Assembly: GCA_949987705.1 (NCBI GenBank)
Contig: CATLJY010000073.1
Span: 62,001-126,000, forward strand
From: Thereva unica
Taxonomy: Eukaryota > Arthropoda > Insecta > Diptera > Therevidae
Direction: 5' to 3'
DNA length: 64,000 nucleotides
Part shown: positions 50,941-61,197 of the stretch, in pieces
How the letters are laid out: each line of letters begins with the position of its first letter
How positions within the stretch are numbered: the stretch's first letter is position 1
The notes under the pieces: generated by a model
What the model saw: only the letters and a program-made list of their open reading frames with translations
Database searches by the model: none
What the model was told of the DNA's origin: nothing
Program-made: the position numbers and the translations under genes

Positions 50941-52233
50941 GGTTCTTCGTAGAGATTCGGGAACGTATGGTCTATTCGTACCAGTTTTGGTTTCGCACCA
51001 TATGTCATTTTCCTCTAATGGAACGAAGATCTTTTGAAGCAAAAACGAGTTGTTTGTTGTTTCGTTTTTATCCGAAAGAATTTCTTTTAATTGATGATCT
51101 TTTTCCTGTCCCCTGGTGAGCGTTTGTATGTCTAGTTTTAAGTTTCCTACTAAGTCTATGTGTGCCCTGGACAGTGTGTCTGCCACAATGTTGCGACAGC
51201 CTTGTACGTACTGTATGTCATTTGTACGTTGGGCGATATAGTCCAGTTGGTTGGTTTGTCTTGAGCTCTTCTCAGACTTGGAACAAATCGCTTTGATTAA
51301 TGGCTTGTGGTCCGTGTAAATCGTTAAGTCTTTTCCTTCAATATGGTAACGGAACCTTTTTGTGGCTAGGAATGCTGCGAGTAGTTCTCGATCGAACGTC
51401 GAATATTTTTGTTCGCGTTCTTGTAGCCTTTTCGAAAAGAAACTTAAGGGTTGCCATTTACTTTCCACCAATTGCTGTAAGACGGCGCTTACTGCATCTT
51501 GTGATGCATCTACCCATAGGCTCAGTTTCGCGTTTGGGTGTGGGTGTGCTAAAAGCACGCAGTTTTCTAATTTCCGTTTGATTTCGTTGAAGGTTTGTTG
51601 CTGCTGATCTGTCCATATGATTTTGGGCTTGGTTTTTCTTTTCGTTGTGTTTTCCTTCATCTTCAGGCAATCGTACAGTGGTGCGCAAGTTTCTGCTATG
51701 TTGGAAATGAATCTATGGTAAAAGTTTACCATGCCAAGAAAACGTTGTAGTTTCTTGAAAGTGTTAGGAACTGGAAAATCAGTGATGGCTTTTACTCGTT
51801 CATTGGATGGTGTTATTCCCTTTGCGGAGATCTCATGTCCCAAAAATTTTATTTCTTTTTCGCCGAAGATGCATTTGCTTGGGTTTACCTTTATGTCGTA
51901 CTTTTCGAGTCTTGATAATACTGTTCGCAGATGCTGTTTATGTTCCTCGGGTGTTTTACTGCCGACTAAAATGTCATCTACGTAGGCGAATGTAAATTCT
52001 AGGCCATTTAGTATTTGGTTGATGAATCTTTGAAAAGTTTGTGCTCTGTTTTTGACTCCGAAAGGCATTCTTAGGAATTCGAAGAGACCGAATAGTGTTG
52101 TAACCGCCGTTTTGTGCACATCTTCGGGTGCTACTGGTATCTGGTGGTATGCCCTGACAAGATCTATTTTAGAAAAGAGTTTGCACCCGTTAAGATTCAT
52201 AGTGAAATCTTGTTGGTAATGGGTATTTGTCAA
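50941..52233 (-). pseudogene. pol: G2 reverse transcriptase and RNase H
   Basis: A long open frame (to about 50,940 before frame drift) carries KLFSKIDLVRAYHQIPVAPE, FLRMPFGVKNRAQTFQRFIN, the catalytic AYVDDILVGSKT, FLGHEISAKGITPSNERV, and QRFLGMVNFYHRFISNIAET. RNase H follows with LWVDASQDAVSAVLQQ, FDRELLAAFLATKRFRYHIE and YTDHKPLIKAI, ending at VADTLSRAHIDL. These are full-length Ty3/gypsy domains with intact catalytic motifs, so only flanking frame breaks (near 52,230 and 50,940) prevent a continuous polyprotein. The wording is close to the relic at 66-883. Confidence 0.94.
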
Positions 52234-52924
52234 AAATGGTGGCAGCGTTCAGTTGTCGGTAGTCCCCACATGGTCGCAGATCTTGGGTATCTTTTTTGGG
52301 AACTAAGTGTAGAGGTGATGCTACGTGGGAAGACGAGGGACGACATATTCCTAGTCTAATCATTTCCTCGAACTCTTTTTTAGCTGCCTTGTGCCTTTCG
52401 GGGTTGAGCCTTCTTGGACGTGCTGCTGGTAGCGCGCCTGTTGTGTTGATGTGATGTACGACGTCATGCTGGACGTTTGTTGTGAAGTCCGGAGGTGTTT
52501 GTAATTTTTTAAACTCGTTTAGGATTGCTCCATATTCACTTTGGATAGTATATAATTTTGGGCTTATCGTCATCACCGAGCGGATAATGCAGTTGGCCGA
52601 TAGTTTTGTCGTTTTGTCGATTAGTTTCCGTTTTCGAATATCCACCAATAAATTGTATTTATAGCCAATCATTCCATGGTCGACCGAAGCTATTACGAAC
52701 GTGTAATCAAAACTGCGGCGGAGATTTAGGTCTAAGGTTAATCGTTTACACCCATAAGTTGAAATATTTGCATCGTTTGCGGCTATCAGGTTGAAATTTG
52801 CTTGTTTGCATGCTTTGGGATATAAACGTTTCGGTAGTATTGAAATCTCTGCGCCCGTGTCAATTAAAAATTTGATACCTGTTGACTCGTCATGTAAGAA
52901 TAAGCGGCGTGACGTCCTTTCCAC
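52190..52924 (-). pseudogene. pol: G2 protease and start of RT
   Basis: The frame begins with RRLFLHDESTGIKFLIDTGA (aspartic protease active site DTGA) and continues through a gypsy-type linker (DHGMIGYKYNLLVDIRKRKL) to the RT entry: HHINTTGALPAARPRRLNPE, FEEMIRLGICRPSSSHVASP and LRPCGDYRQLNAATIFDKYP. A frameshift at about 52,225 separates it from the next frame. It overlaps the gag end by normal gypsy spacing. Confidence 0.9.
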
Positions 52925-52953
52925 ATTCGTTGCCGCGCGTGATGTGGCTGTTA

Positions 52954-53892
52954 TTAGTTTTTTGGTGCTGTTTCGTTACTCTTCTCTCTGTTGCATGGCT
53001 GTTCACATTTTTGAGCTTTGTCTCCGAATTTTCGATGATACCAACAAGTTACTTGTTTTGTGCTGCCGTTGTTTTTGGATCTGGATCTTGAAAAGGATCT
53101 GTTGCGTTTTCCATAAGGGCTGCGATTTCCGTGAGGGCTCCGACTTCGTGGTCTTGACAGTCTTAGTTCAAGCCTCTTCATCCGTTCTGTTAAATTTTCT
53201 AATATTGTTTCAAGATTTCCTGTACCGGTGTTGCTCAGGTTAGTGGATGTTGGGTCGATCGCTGATATTTGAAGGCCTGTTGTGGAATCATGTATCCTGT
53301 CTGCTACCGCGAGGCTTTGTTCCTGTGAATGTGACTGTTCTATTGCAATGAGACATGCTTGCATTGAAGCTGGTAGCTTGCTCATCCACAATTTTTGTAG
53401 CAATGGTTTGTTTACTAGGCTATTACCTCCTGCCAATGATTCCATGTTCCTATAGAGTTCTGATGGTTTGTAGTTTCCTAGTTCCACTTTGTGGAGTAAG
53501 GCGTCGAGTCTCTTTTCTTCCGAATCTTGGCTTCGCGTCAGAATTAAATTTTTTAGCTGCTCGTATTTTTCGCTTTTTGGTGGGCTTAGCAAAGAATCGG
53601 CAACCATTTCCAAAGTTTCCGGTGGCAATTACAAAACAAGGTAGTCATACTTTGTTTGTGATGCTGTAATCCCTCTGAATTTGAACTGCGTCTCGACTTG
53701 CAAGAACCATAGTTCAGGGCGATTATTCCAGAATGGTGGGATTTTCAGGGATAGTATGTGTGGGTTAATTGTACCGCTTGTTGAGGGCTCTGTTTTGTCG
53801 GCTGAATTACCACTTGGTGGCGAGTAGTTTTCAGATAATGACGGATTCTCATTTCCGGAATGCATGTTGATTAAATTGTCGTCATTGAACAT
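52954..53892 (-). pseudogene. gag: G2 gag with one in-frame stop
   Basis: ATG at 53,892 opens MFNDDNLINMHSGNENPSLS and LKIPPFWNNRPELWFLQVET. A TAA at 53,629 interrupts, and the same frame continues LPPETLEMVADSLLSPPKSE, KLWMSKLPASMQACLIAIEQ, an Arg/Ser-rich tail and a knuckle-like CWYHRKFGDKAQKCEQPC, stopping at 52,954. The Cys/His spacing is typical of insect gypsy elements with no env. One nonsense lesion only. Confidence 0.92.
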
Positions 53893-54178
53893 TGTTGATG
53901 TGAATGTCGAAACTTAGTTTACAGAACCAATAAGTTATGAATGTAACGAAGTTAATTTAAGTTAACCCAAAAAAAAATTTTTTTTTTATGTTTCAGTAAT
54001 AGTCGGTGTTTCTAATAAGTTGATGTCAAAGAAATATGTGTTTGCATGAGCTACGGTGCTAAAATGCGCGGATGAACGTTTTATTTGCTATTTAATTTTA
54101 TGTTCAACTAGCATAAAACCCGCGTGCCTTGCAATGCCTTTAAATAAAAACTGTTTATTATGTGCAATGTTTCCCTTC

Positions 54179-54209
<31 letters not shown>

Positions 54210-54484
54210 AGCTTTTATTATCCCTACAAAGGGTTTATTATAGCGCATTTTTTTTATAAATATAGTAAACACATTGCTGCGTATATCACCTCTGCTCAAC
54301 AAATCTGCAAGTTTTGAAGCAGAGATTGGCATGTATATGTCATCAAGAGAAGTGACATTTTAGGGTTTGACGAACGTTCGTTATGTTTGTTCGCCTATTT
54401 ACGTGGGTGCAAGAAATTATGAAGCAATCACAAATGAATATTAAATAAAGTGAATTTCGAGTCATTCATTTCTTCGAGATTATA

Positions 54485-54945
54485 GGGATGCACTGTCAAA
54501 ATTTCAGCCCTTCAGCTTCAGAGGTTTGGGTTACCCTCATTTCATCCTCTTAGGGGGTGAATTTCGAGTAATCGCCTCTTAATGGATGTCCACGTCGTTA
54601 TAGGGATGCACTGTCCAAATTTCAGCCCTACAGCTCCAATAGTATGGTTACCCCATTTCACCCTTTAGGGTATGAATTTCGAAAAATCGCTTCTTAGTGG
54701 ATGTCCACGTCATTAAGGGGATGCACTGTCAAAATTTCAGTCCTATAGCTCCAGCGGTTTGGGTAAACCCCATTTCACCCCCTTAGGGGATGAATTTCGA
54801 AAAATCGCTTTACAGTGGATGTCCACGCCATTATAGGGATGCACTGTCAAAATTTCATCCCTATAACTATAGCGATTTAGATAAACCCCATTTCAACCCC
54901 TTAGGGGATGAACTTCGAAAAATCGCTTTTAGTGGATGTTATTTA
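54485..54945 (+). repeat. About 118-bp tandem array, left half
   Basis: GGGATGCACTGTCAAAATTT occurs at 54,485, 54,603 (one change), 54,718 and 54,836. Each unit carries TTTCACCCCCTTAGGGGATG and GTGGATGTCCACG. The right half is at 60,062-60,410. Confidence 0.92.
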
Positions 54946-54984
54946 TAAGAGTTAACCCTTCTAGCACAGAAGGCGCATTTTTCA

Positions 54985-55075
54985 GTTAAGCATGAAAATC
55001 TATATATACATACACATACACACATATATATATAAATATATATATGTATATATATATATACATATATAGAGTTTC
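54985..55075. repeat. TA/TACA-rich microsatellite at the LINE 3' end
   Basis: ATATATACATACACATACAC and a long (AT)n. It lies between two copies of an AGAAGGCGC-containing motif (about 54,967 and 55,086), which look like a duplicated LINE 3' terminus. Confidence 0.8.
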
Positions 55076-55237
55076 TCTTCTAACGCAGAAGGCGCACTTC
55101 CCAGCATGGCTGGGAAATTTTACCACTGCCGTGGCTCAGCTGAGACATGCAAACATAAAATATTAAAAACATAAAAGTTCAAAAACATTAAACAGAGAAG
55201 CATGCAAAACTAATAAGGGAGTGAGGCACGCAGAGAG

Positions 55238-58132
55238 TCACGCCACATTGAGAAGTGTCCTTTTAAGGACAACTTCACTGGTTAGCAAGCTAAACACACT
55301 CCTATTGTTGTTAGTATTTATAAGCATGCGATTAACGGGCTCGAACATGCCATAATTGGTGTTAGAGGAATTAATGTGCAAGAGAGGTTCACCTCTCAGG
55401 TTGTAGTTATTCACTCTAAATGACGCGCGGTTTCTTAAGAAACCAGAGTCCACCTTGTCATTCATCAGTCGATGAACGAATATAACGTCAGCGACCTCAC
55501 GGCGCTTATGGAGGGAGCTTAAGTTGAGCAATTTAAGTCTGTTCTCATAAGGCGGAAGAGCGAGTGGGTCATCCCACGGGAGGTGGCTGAGTGCAAACCG
55601 GACGAACTTCCTTTGAACCGATTCGATTCTACTAACATGGGAGGAGTAGTAAGGAGACCATACCTGGGAAGCGTAGTCAAGCAAAGGCCTAACCAAAGAT
55701 ACGTACAGGTGTTTAGTGATGAGGGGGTTGTTGAACTCTTTGGACCATCTTTTTATAAATCCCAGGACTGAATTGCCCCTGGAGGAGATATAATTGATGT
55801 GGGTGGAGAAATCCAACTTACTTTCTAACCTAACCCCAAGATCGATTACAGATTCAGTACGGGAGACCTTGTTGTCAAGGAAAGTATAGTCATAAGTTAT
55901 AACACCACGTTTCCTACAAAAAGTCATGATCTCGCATTTACTAATATTAAGCACAAGGTTGTTGTTGGAACACCAAGAATAGAAGGTGTTTAGATCTGCT
56001 TGCAGAAGTTTGCAATCCTCTATACTCCTTATGTGGCGATACAGTTTGATGTCATCAGCGTAAATAAGGATTTTACAGTGCCTTAGCAGTGTAACAATAT
56101 CGTCAATCGATAAAATAAAAAGAAGAGGGCCAAGATGACTGCCTTGCGGGACTCCAGAGGACGCTTCGATATTCTTCGATTTGACTCCGCGGAATAGAAC
56201 TTGGTAGGTTCTATCGGCTAAGTACGACTGGAACCAATCCACAAGGGCATGCGGAAAGCCTAATTTCTTTAGTTTAAGAACTATAATAGAGTGAGAGAGC
56301 TTGTCGAAAGCCTTACTAAAATCTGTATAGACACAATCAGTTTGGCAGCCAGTGACAAAGCCTCTAATTGTGTGTGAAGAGAACTCCAGTAAATTAGTAG
56401 TAGTGGAACGGGCTGCAAGAAAACCATGTTGGTTTGTTGAGATAAGCCTCTTGCAGATAGGGGCGATAGCAGAATAAATAATAGATTCGAAGAGTTTTGG
56501 TATAGACGACAACTTCGCAATTGGCCTATAATTAGATATTTCGTTTTTACAGCCTTTCTTATGGACAGGTATTATAAAAGAGTTCTTCCATAAGGTTGGG
56601 AAGCGCCCTTTATTTAGGGATTTTTGAAATAAACAAAGAAGAGGAGACAGTAGGGCCCCTGCACAGGATTTTAGAACAGCTGGAGGGACTCCATCAGGGC
56701 CGGACGAAAAATCTTGTGGAAGTTCATTTATATGTTTCGAGATATCATCCCTGGTTATAGACAGGGAAAAGTTTTGAGCCGCTTGGATTGCATTGATATG
56801 TCGAAAATTGTCTTCATCTGGTTGGAATATAGGGGACGAGAAAGATTTGAGGAAGAACGATGCAAAATTGTCACAAATTTCTGCTGAATTAGAACTAAGG
56901 GAGTTCTCGTATTTCATGGTGTAAGGGTAATTATCAACTTTTTTCTTTGTGTTGATAAATTGAAAGAATGCTCTGGAATCACCAAACACTTTACCTTCCA
57001 TGTTTCTGAGGTACTCTTTATAGAGGGTTTCGGAGAGAGCATGAAATTGGTCATAGCAATTGAGAAATGCATCGAAACTCGCAGTGTCTTTCTTCTTCAG
57101 GTAGGTTTTCCAGAGTTTATTCTTCAGGTTTTTGGTACGTCTCAACTCGGAGTTGTACCACGGTGGGGATGATCTGGACGATTTTAACGGCTCGATAGGT
57201 ACACAGGATGCGAAAGTTTCATACAGGACGGAGTAAAATCTGGCTACATCGACATCCAACTCATTAGGTGAGAGCAACCAATTGAAATCGACCGAAGTGA
57301 GCTTGGATGACAGTTCCTCAAGGTTGGCTTTTTTAAAGTTAAAGGTAAAGGTTGACTCCTCTGGGATTGGCTTATTGTTAAAGACAGAACAATAGCTCAG
57401 CAGAAGAGGAGGGTGATAATTATCGACAGGTGACAAGACAATTGAGCTAGGCTCAACATTCATGTTGTCTGAGTCGGAAAAGAATACAAGATCTAACCGC
57501 CTTCCTAAAATATTATTCACACCGCTCATTTGGCACAAGCCGCAGGAAAATAAGGAATTCAGAAAGTTGGATTCCCTAGAGTTAAGGTTGTTTCCAGGAA
57601 GGTAGTTATCGTCATCATCGCAAGATACCCATTTAACATTGGGTAAGTTAAAATCACCTACGAGTAGGAGTTCATCTTTGGAATCCATCATATCTTGGAT
57701 ATGATTTATGCAAGTGATTAGAATATCATAGAGATTTTGACCTCTATCGTCAAGAGTGCTGAACATATCTGGTGGGATGTAACAGCAGATTAAAAATAAG
57801 TTGTTATGAACAAGGGAGACTTTGAGAGCGAGGACCTCAATGTCTAAAGTGTTGGAAAAATCAGGAAGCGTTATTAAGCAGCAGTTGAGAAGGTTACTAC
57901 ATGCAAGTAGTACACCACCTCCACGAGCCTCCGAGTCAATATATCTATCCCTCCGAAAAACTTGGAAGGAAGAGTCGAAAAGTTCGGCATTAAGAATCCC
58001 ACTGTATAGCCATGTTTCTGTAAAAGCGATTATATCGAAATCACTGGCCGAAGTCGACAGAAACACATCTTGGGTTTTAGATCTGATTCCCCTCACATTT
58101 TGGTAATAGAGGGAAAGCGTCTTAAGTTTTTT
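55238..58132 (-). CDS. LINE ORF2: endonuclease and reverse transcriptase, intact
   Basis: An open frame of about 950 codons. The apurinic-type endonuclease starts at YYQNVRGIRSKTQ, with FDIIAFTETWLYSG, RGGGVLLACS, LLLVGDFNLPNVKW and SPVDNYHPPLLLSY. The RT has FSSGPDGVPPAVLKSC, ISNYRPIAKLSSIPKLFESI, YTDFSKAFDKLSHSIIVLKL, SGVPQGSHLGPLLFILSIDD and the catalytic LIYADDIKLY. The C-terminal block RPLLDYASQVWSPYYSSHVS follows. The first endonuclease residues lie upstream of any ATG in this frame; the frame opens after a stop at 58,148 and has no ATG before the catalytic Glu, so translation probably comes from ORF1 by -1 frameshift at 58,126-58,132. A GTG at 58,096 is the alternative start. It nicks target DNA and reverse-transcribes the element RNA. 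Confidence 0.92.
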   Translation of the reverse strand, partial: KKLKTLSLYYQNVRGIRSKTQDVFLSTSASDFDIIAFTETWLYSGILNAELFDSSFQVFRRDRYIDSEARGGGVLLACSNLLNCCLITLPDFSNTLDIEVLALKVSLVHNNLFLICCYIPPDMFSTLDDRGQNLYDILITCINHIQDMMDSKDELLLVGDFNLPNVKWVSCDDDDNYLPGNNLNSRESNFLNSLFSCGLCQMSGVNNILGRRLDLVFFSDSDNMNVEPSSIVLSPVDNYHPPLLLSYCSVFNNKPIPEESTFTFNFKKANLEELSSKLTSVDFNWLLSPNELDVDVARFYSVLYETFASCVPIEPLKSSRSSPPWYNSELRRTKNLKNKLWKTYLKKKDTASFDAFLNCYDQFHALSETLYKEYLRNMEGKVFGDSRAFFQFINTKKKVDNYPYTMKYENSLSSNSAEICDNFASFFLKSFSSPIFQPDEDNFRHINAIQAAQNFSLSITRDDISKHINELPQDFSSGPDGVPPAVLKSCAGALLSPLLCLFQKSLNKGRFPTLWKNSFIIPVHKKGCKNEISNYRPIAKLSSIPKLFESIIYSAIAPICKRLISTNQHGFLAARSTTTNLLEFSSHTIRGFVTGCQTDCVYTDFSKAFDKLSHSIIVLKLKKLGFPHALVDWFQSYLADRTYQVLFRGVKSKNIEASSGVPQGSHLGPLLFILSIDDIVTLLRHCKILIYADDIKLYRHIRSIEDCKLLQADLNTFYSWCSNNNLVLNISKCEIMTFCRKRGVITYDYTFLDNKVSRTESVIDLGVRLESKLDFSTHINYISSRGNSVLGFIKRWSKEFNNPLITKHLYVSLVRPLLDYASQVWSPYYSSHVSRIESVQRKFVRFALSHLPWDDPLALPPYENRLKLLNLSSLHKRREVADVIFVHRLMNDKVDSGFLRNRASFRVNNYNLRGEPLLHINSSNTNYGMFEPVNRMLINTNNNRSVFSLLTSEVVLKRTLLNVA

Positions 58133-59475
58133 GAAACTTGTAGAGTATCAGGAGTGCGCTGCTCGCGCGTGCGGGGGACAAAACATTTTGAAAAGGCACC
58201 AGGAGGCCAGATCGTGGGGTCTAAAAGCTTTTCAGCGGTATTGGGCGGTGCGGTCAAGATGAAAGACGCAACCGGTTTGGAAACATTGCTGATCTTCCTG
58301 CAGGAGACTGTAGCAGGATTAATAGTTTTCCCCATTAGGTATTCTTTAATTGCCTCGCACGTAGTTTCAGGGGAGAAACGCGAAATGAAAATAGTTCGCG
58401 GCTTGGGTACCGTTATCAGATTCGCGGAGGTTACCGGAGACTCAGTATCCCCAGTGCCCGACGGTCCAACGATACTAATAGGAGAGGTTGATGCCGCAAC
58501 CGGTTCTGGGATATAGTTTGAGCCCATTGGAAGTGAGGGTGCGCGGATAGACGAGCTAGTATGGGGGTTTGCAGTGACAGCATCCGTAACGTTAACTTTA
58601 CGACTGCGTTTGCGTTTTCCATTCTTTCTACGGGCTTTCTTGTGGTCATGAGCCAGACTGGGGGCAGTCTCCACCGAAGGGCCCTTTTCAAGTATTATGG
58701 CCGGGTCGTTCAGAGCTGTGGTGTTAAGAGCAGCTGCATCATCCGCCGTTGGAGAAACAGCTGTAGGACAGGGTGTAGAAAGAAGCTTCTCCCCTACCTG
58801 TAAGGCGTCATAAGATACTGGCGCCGCCGAGGGGGAGTTTATTCTATCACAAACATTATCAAATTTTAGCGATAGAGAACTCAGGACTTTGTGATTTTGC
58901 ACCACTGCTGTTGACAGCGATTCAATATCAGCCCGAACACGCTTCGTACTCCTTTTAATGTCGTCTAATATTGGATGAAGAGGAGCTAAGGAGTTGACAG
59001 AGCAAGATGAAGTGGCGACAGGATTGAGAATTGCTGAATGTATATCGTCGATCGAGTCAAAAACTGTTGCAACCCGGGAAGAAATTTCTTGGAATTTATT
59101 TATTAGGGAACCCGAGCTGGTCGCAACAGAATCAAGGGTGCCTGATAAACTATCAAGGCGGACGTTGATCGACTGGACATCATCGGCTAACATCTGAAAA
59201 TGTGAGACATTTCCAGAGAAGGTGTTAAGACGACCCATGACTTTTTCATGTCCATCGAGAAAGACATCAGAAATGTCTTTCATTAGTCTTAGGACGTGGC
59301 AGGGTTGAATGTTGAAGCATTCATTGCAAGTTGACCCTCTAGGGGCCGAAGGTTTGCCACTTATTCGAGGATTGAGGCAGGTGAGGTGAAAAACGCCTCC
59401 ACATACACCATCACAGGAAATCCCATCACGGGCAATTTCCGAAGAGCATAGCTTGCAGACCTGATGACTGGCCAT
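58093..59475 (-). CDS. LINE ORF1: PHD finger, coiled coil, RRM-like end
   Basis: The best start is the ATG at about 59,475 (MASHQVCKLCSSEI); an ATG eight codons upstream (59,499) is also in frame. A complete C4HC3 PHD pattern follows: CKLC, CDGVC, HLTC and CNEC. The middle (LNTFSGNVSHFQMLADDVQS, IKRSTKRVRADIESLSTAVV) looks coiled-coil-like. A basic stretch KKARRKNGKRKRSRK and a C-terminal RRM-like region (RTIFISRFSPETTCEAIKEY) follow, ending at TGA 58,093. It should bind element RNA and perhaps chromatin. It overlaps the ORF2 frame by about 55 bases, in which a shift heptamer sits. Confidence 0.88.
   Translation of the reverse strand: MASHQVCKLCSSEIARDGISCDGVCGGVFHLTCLNPRISGKPSAPRGSTCNECFNIQPCHVLRLMKDISDVFLDGHEKVMGRLNTFSGNVSHFQMLADDVQSINVRLDSLSGTLDSVATSSGSLINKFQEISSRVATVFDSIDDIHSAILNPVATSSCSVNSLAPLHPILDDIKRSTKRVRADIESLSTAVVQNHKVLSSLSLKFDNVCDRINSPSAAPVSYDALQVGEKLLSTPCPTAVSPTADDAAALNTTALNDPAIILEKGPSVETAPSLAHDHKKARRKNGKRKRSRKVNVTDAVTANPHTSSSIRAPSLPMGSNYIPEPVAASTSPISIVGPSGTGDTESPVTSANLITVPKPRTIFISRFSPETTCEAIKEYLMGKTINPATVSCRKISNVSKPVASFILTAPPNTAEKLLDPTIWPPGAFSKCFVPRTREQRTPDTLQVSKNLRRFPSITKM
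58126..58132 (-). promoter_or_regulatory. Candidate -1 ribosomal frameshift site A AAA AAC
   Basis: The minus strand reads A AAA AAC with ORF1 codons AAA and AAC, the canonical X XXY YYZ phase. It lies between the ORF2-frame stop (58,148-58,150) and the ORF1 stop (58,093-58,095). A -1 shift here enters the ORF2 frame exactly. I did not verify a downstream structure. Confidence 0.65.
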
Positions 59476-59499
59476 TAGAAAGAATAATAGTATGTACAC

Positions 59500-60061
59500 T
59501 TAAAATAAACCAAAAGAAATTAAAAAATTGAAAACGATAAAACCCCGATTTAACTGCCAAAACAAACAAGACAAATTTGTTTAAAACAATTTTATGCAGT
59601 TTGAGTGCAGATGGGTTTCGAAACGTTGCATAACCTCAGGTGAAAAAATAAGAAAAGGAAAAATATTAAAAACGAGGTTATGGTATTGAAAAAAAATAAA
59701 ATTAACACCCAATTTTATTTTTATTCTTATTATGCCCTCTGCACAAAAAAGAATCAAAACTAAAAGAAAAAAGTTTAAAATAAGATTAAAAATTACACTA
59801 AGGGTAAAGGTTACCAACCTCGAACAGCTGGGGAAACCGTAGCACAACACAAAAAACAAAAGAAAACACCGAACACAAAAACAAGAGAAAGAACACAAAA
59901 ATAAAATGCTCGATCGAATTGTCACTATCACTGGAGATTAAAAGCCACTTAAAACACAAAATTGAGTATTTATTAGTTGAAAAATGGCAATAAAAACATA
60001 AAAAAAAAAAAAAAATTATTAAAACGCGGACGACCGGCACCAACGACACTTGACAGGGATC
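59500..60061 (-). other. LINE 5' UTR
   Basis: A-rich and non-coding in this direction. Frames of about 90-116 codons on the minus strand here (59,581-60,082) are Phe/Leu/Cys-rich products of T-rich sequence and show no motif. Confidence 0.5.
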
Positions 60062-60410
60062 ATTACAGGGATGCACTGTCAAAATTTAGCCCTGTAGTTC
60101 CAGCGGTTTTGGGTTGACCCCATTGCACCCCTTTAGGGGATGAATTTCGAAAAATCGCTTCTTAGTGGATGTCCACGTTATTAAAGTTATGCACTGTCAT
60201 AATTTCAGCCCTATAGCTCCAGCGTTTTGGGTAAACCCCATTTCACCCCCTTAGGGGATGAATTTCGAAAAACGCTTCTTAGTGGATGTCCACGTCATTA
60301 TAGAGATACACTGTCAAAATTTCAGCCTTATAGCTACAGCGGTTTTGAATTGACCCCATTTCACCCCCTTAGGGGATGAATTTCGAAAAATCGCTAAGGA
60401 TGCACTGTCA
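60062..60410 (+). repeat. About 118-bp tandem array, right half
   Basis: GGGATGCACTGTCAAAATTT at 60,068 and related words at about 60,186, 60,302 and 60,397; same unit as 54,485-54,945. Confidence 0.9.
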
Positions 60411-60558
60411 AAATATGAGCCCTTTACCTCTAGCGGTTTAGGTTGTGCGTTGTCTGTCAGTCAGTTACTTTTTATGCAATAGAAAAAAAAAAAGTTCTAC
60501 GATATACATTAGCCGAGATACCAGGCGTAGAGCGTAAAAAATGGTGACAAATCGTACT

Positions 60559-60820
60559 AATTAATTCTGTGGTGATAAGCAAAAACCGCTTAAGTCAAAA
60601 AACATGATTTTACACCAGAGCGATTTTAAGAATCAAAGTTATTCAATCTGTAATGGAAAAGCGAAAAAACAATGTATCATAACTTTCTAAATATTGGTCC
60701 AAAGAGAATCAAATTTTGTGTCGATGGGGATTCTTATACGGAGAATTCAATGACATAATTAACTCAATTTTGTCTTAAGTCGACTTAAGCGGTTTTTGCT
60801 TTTCACCACAGAATTAATTA
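60559..60820. mobile_element. Fold-back MITE, arms about 38 bp
   Basis: AATTAATTCTGTGGTGATAAG at the left and CTTTTCACCACAGAATTAATT at the right, with CAAAAACCGCTTAAG/CTTAAGCGGTTTTTG inside, form inverted arms. Non-coding, about 260 bp, ends in TTAATT. Confidence 0.85.
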
Positions 60821-60832
60821 AAAAAAATAAAT

Positions 60833-61197
60833 GGTTAAAAAAATTTTTTCAAAAAAATTCTTTTCATTAACTAAAAAATGTACTGAAAAGTAAAAAATAA
60901 AAAATATTTTAAAGAAAGCGTGAAATTTCAATTTTAATGAAAAAGTTAATTAAAAGAATGGCGCATTTTTCATCAAAAATTGAAAATATAACTGTAAATC
61001 GCGTGAGATTTACAATAACCCTCAATTTTTTGCTTTGTTAATTTCAAATTCTAACAAAATTTTTTGATGAAAAATGCGCCATTCTTTTAATTAACTTTTC
61101 CATTAAAATTGAAATTTCACGCTTTCTTTAAAATATTTTTTATTTTTTACTTTTCAGTACATTTTTTAGTTAATGAAAAGAATTTTTTTTAAAAATT
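60833..61197. mobile_element. Fold-back element, arms about 145 bp
   Basis: 60,838-60,981 and 61,050-61,197 are nearly perfect inverted repeats; shared blocks include AAAGAAAGCGTGAAATTTCA, AAGAATGGCGCATTTTTCAT and ATTAACTAAAAAATGTACTG. The loop is about 70 bases. Non-coding. It lies directly next to the previous fold-back. Confidence 0.92.

Larger units (their letters stand above)
55076..60060 (-). mobile_element. Apparently full-length LINE with PHD-finger ORF1 (Jockey/CR1 group)
   Basis: The minus strand has a 5' UTR (about 60,060-59,476), ORF1 (to 58,093), ORF2 (to 55,238), a 3' UTR of about 150 bases and a TA-rich tail. It sits inside the 118-bp array. Both ORFs are open, so this copy may be competent or very young. 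A clear target duplication was not found. Confidence 0.88.
54108..60470 (+). mobile_element. Second minisatellite-bearing element, split by the LINE
   Basis: The head CTAGCATAAAACCCGCGTGC at 54,108 is related to the head at 5.2 kb. A poly(A) run (54,180-54,206), then 115-118-bp tandem units follow (54,485-54,940), are interrupted by the LINE, and continue at 60,062-60,410. The tail GCGGTTTAGGTTGTGCGTTG with TCTGTCAGTCAG near 60,432-60,465 is a common ending of such insect repeats. Confidence 0.65.

Noticed and set aside
59581..60082. Phe/Leu-rich frames of 94-116 codons as membrane proteins
   Set aside because: They arise from T-rich LINE 5' UTR; hydrophobicity is a composition effect.
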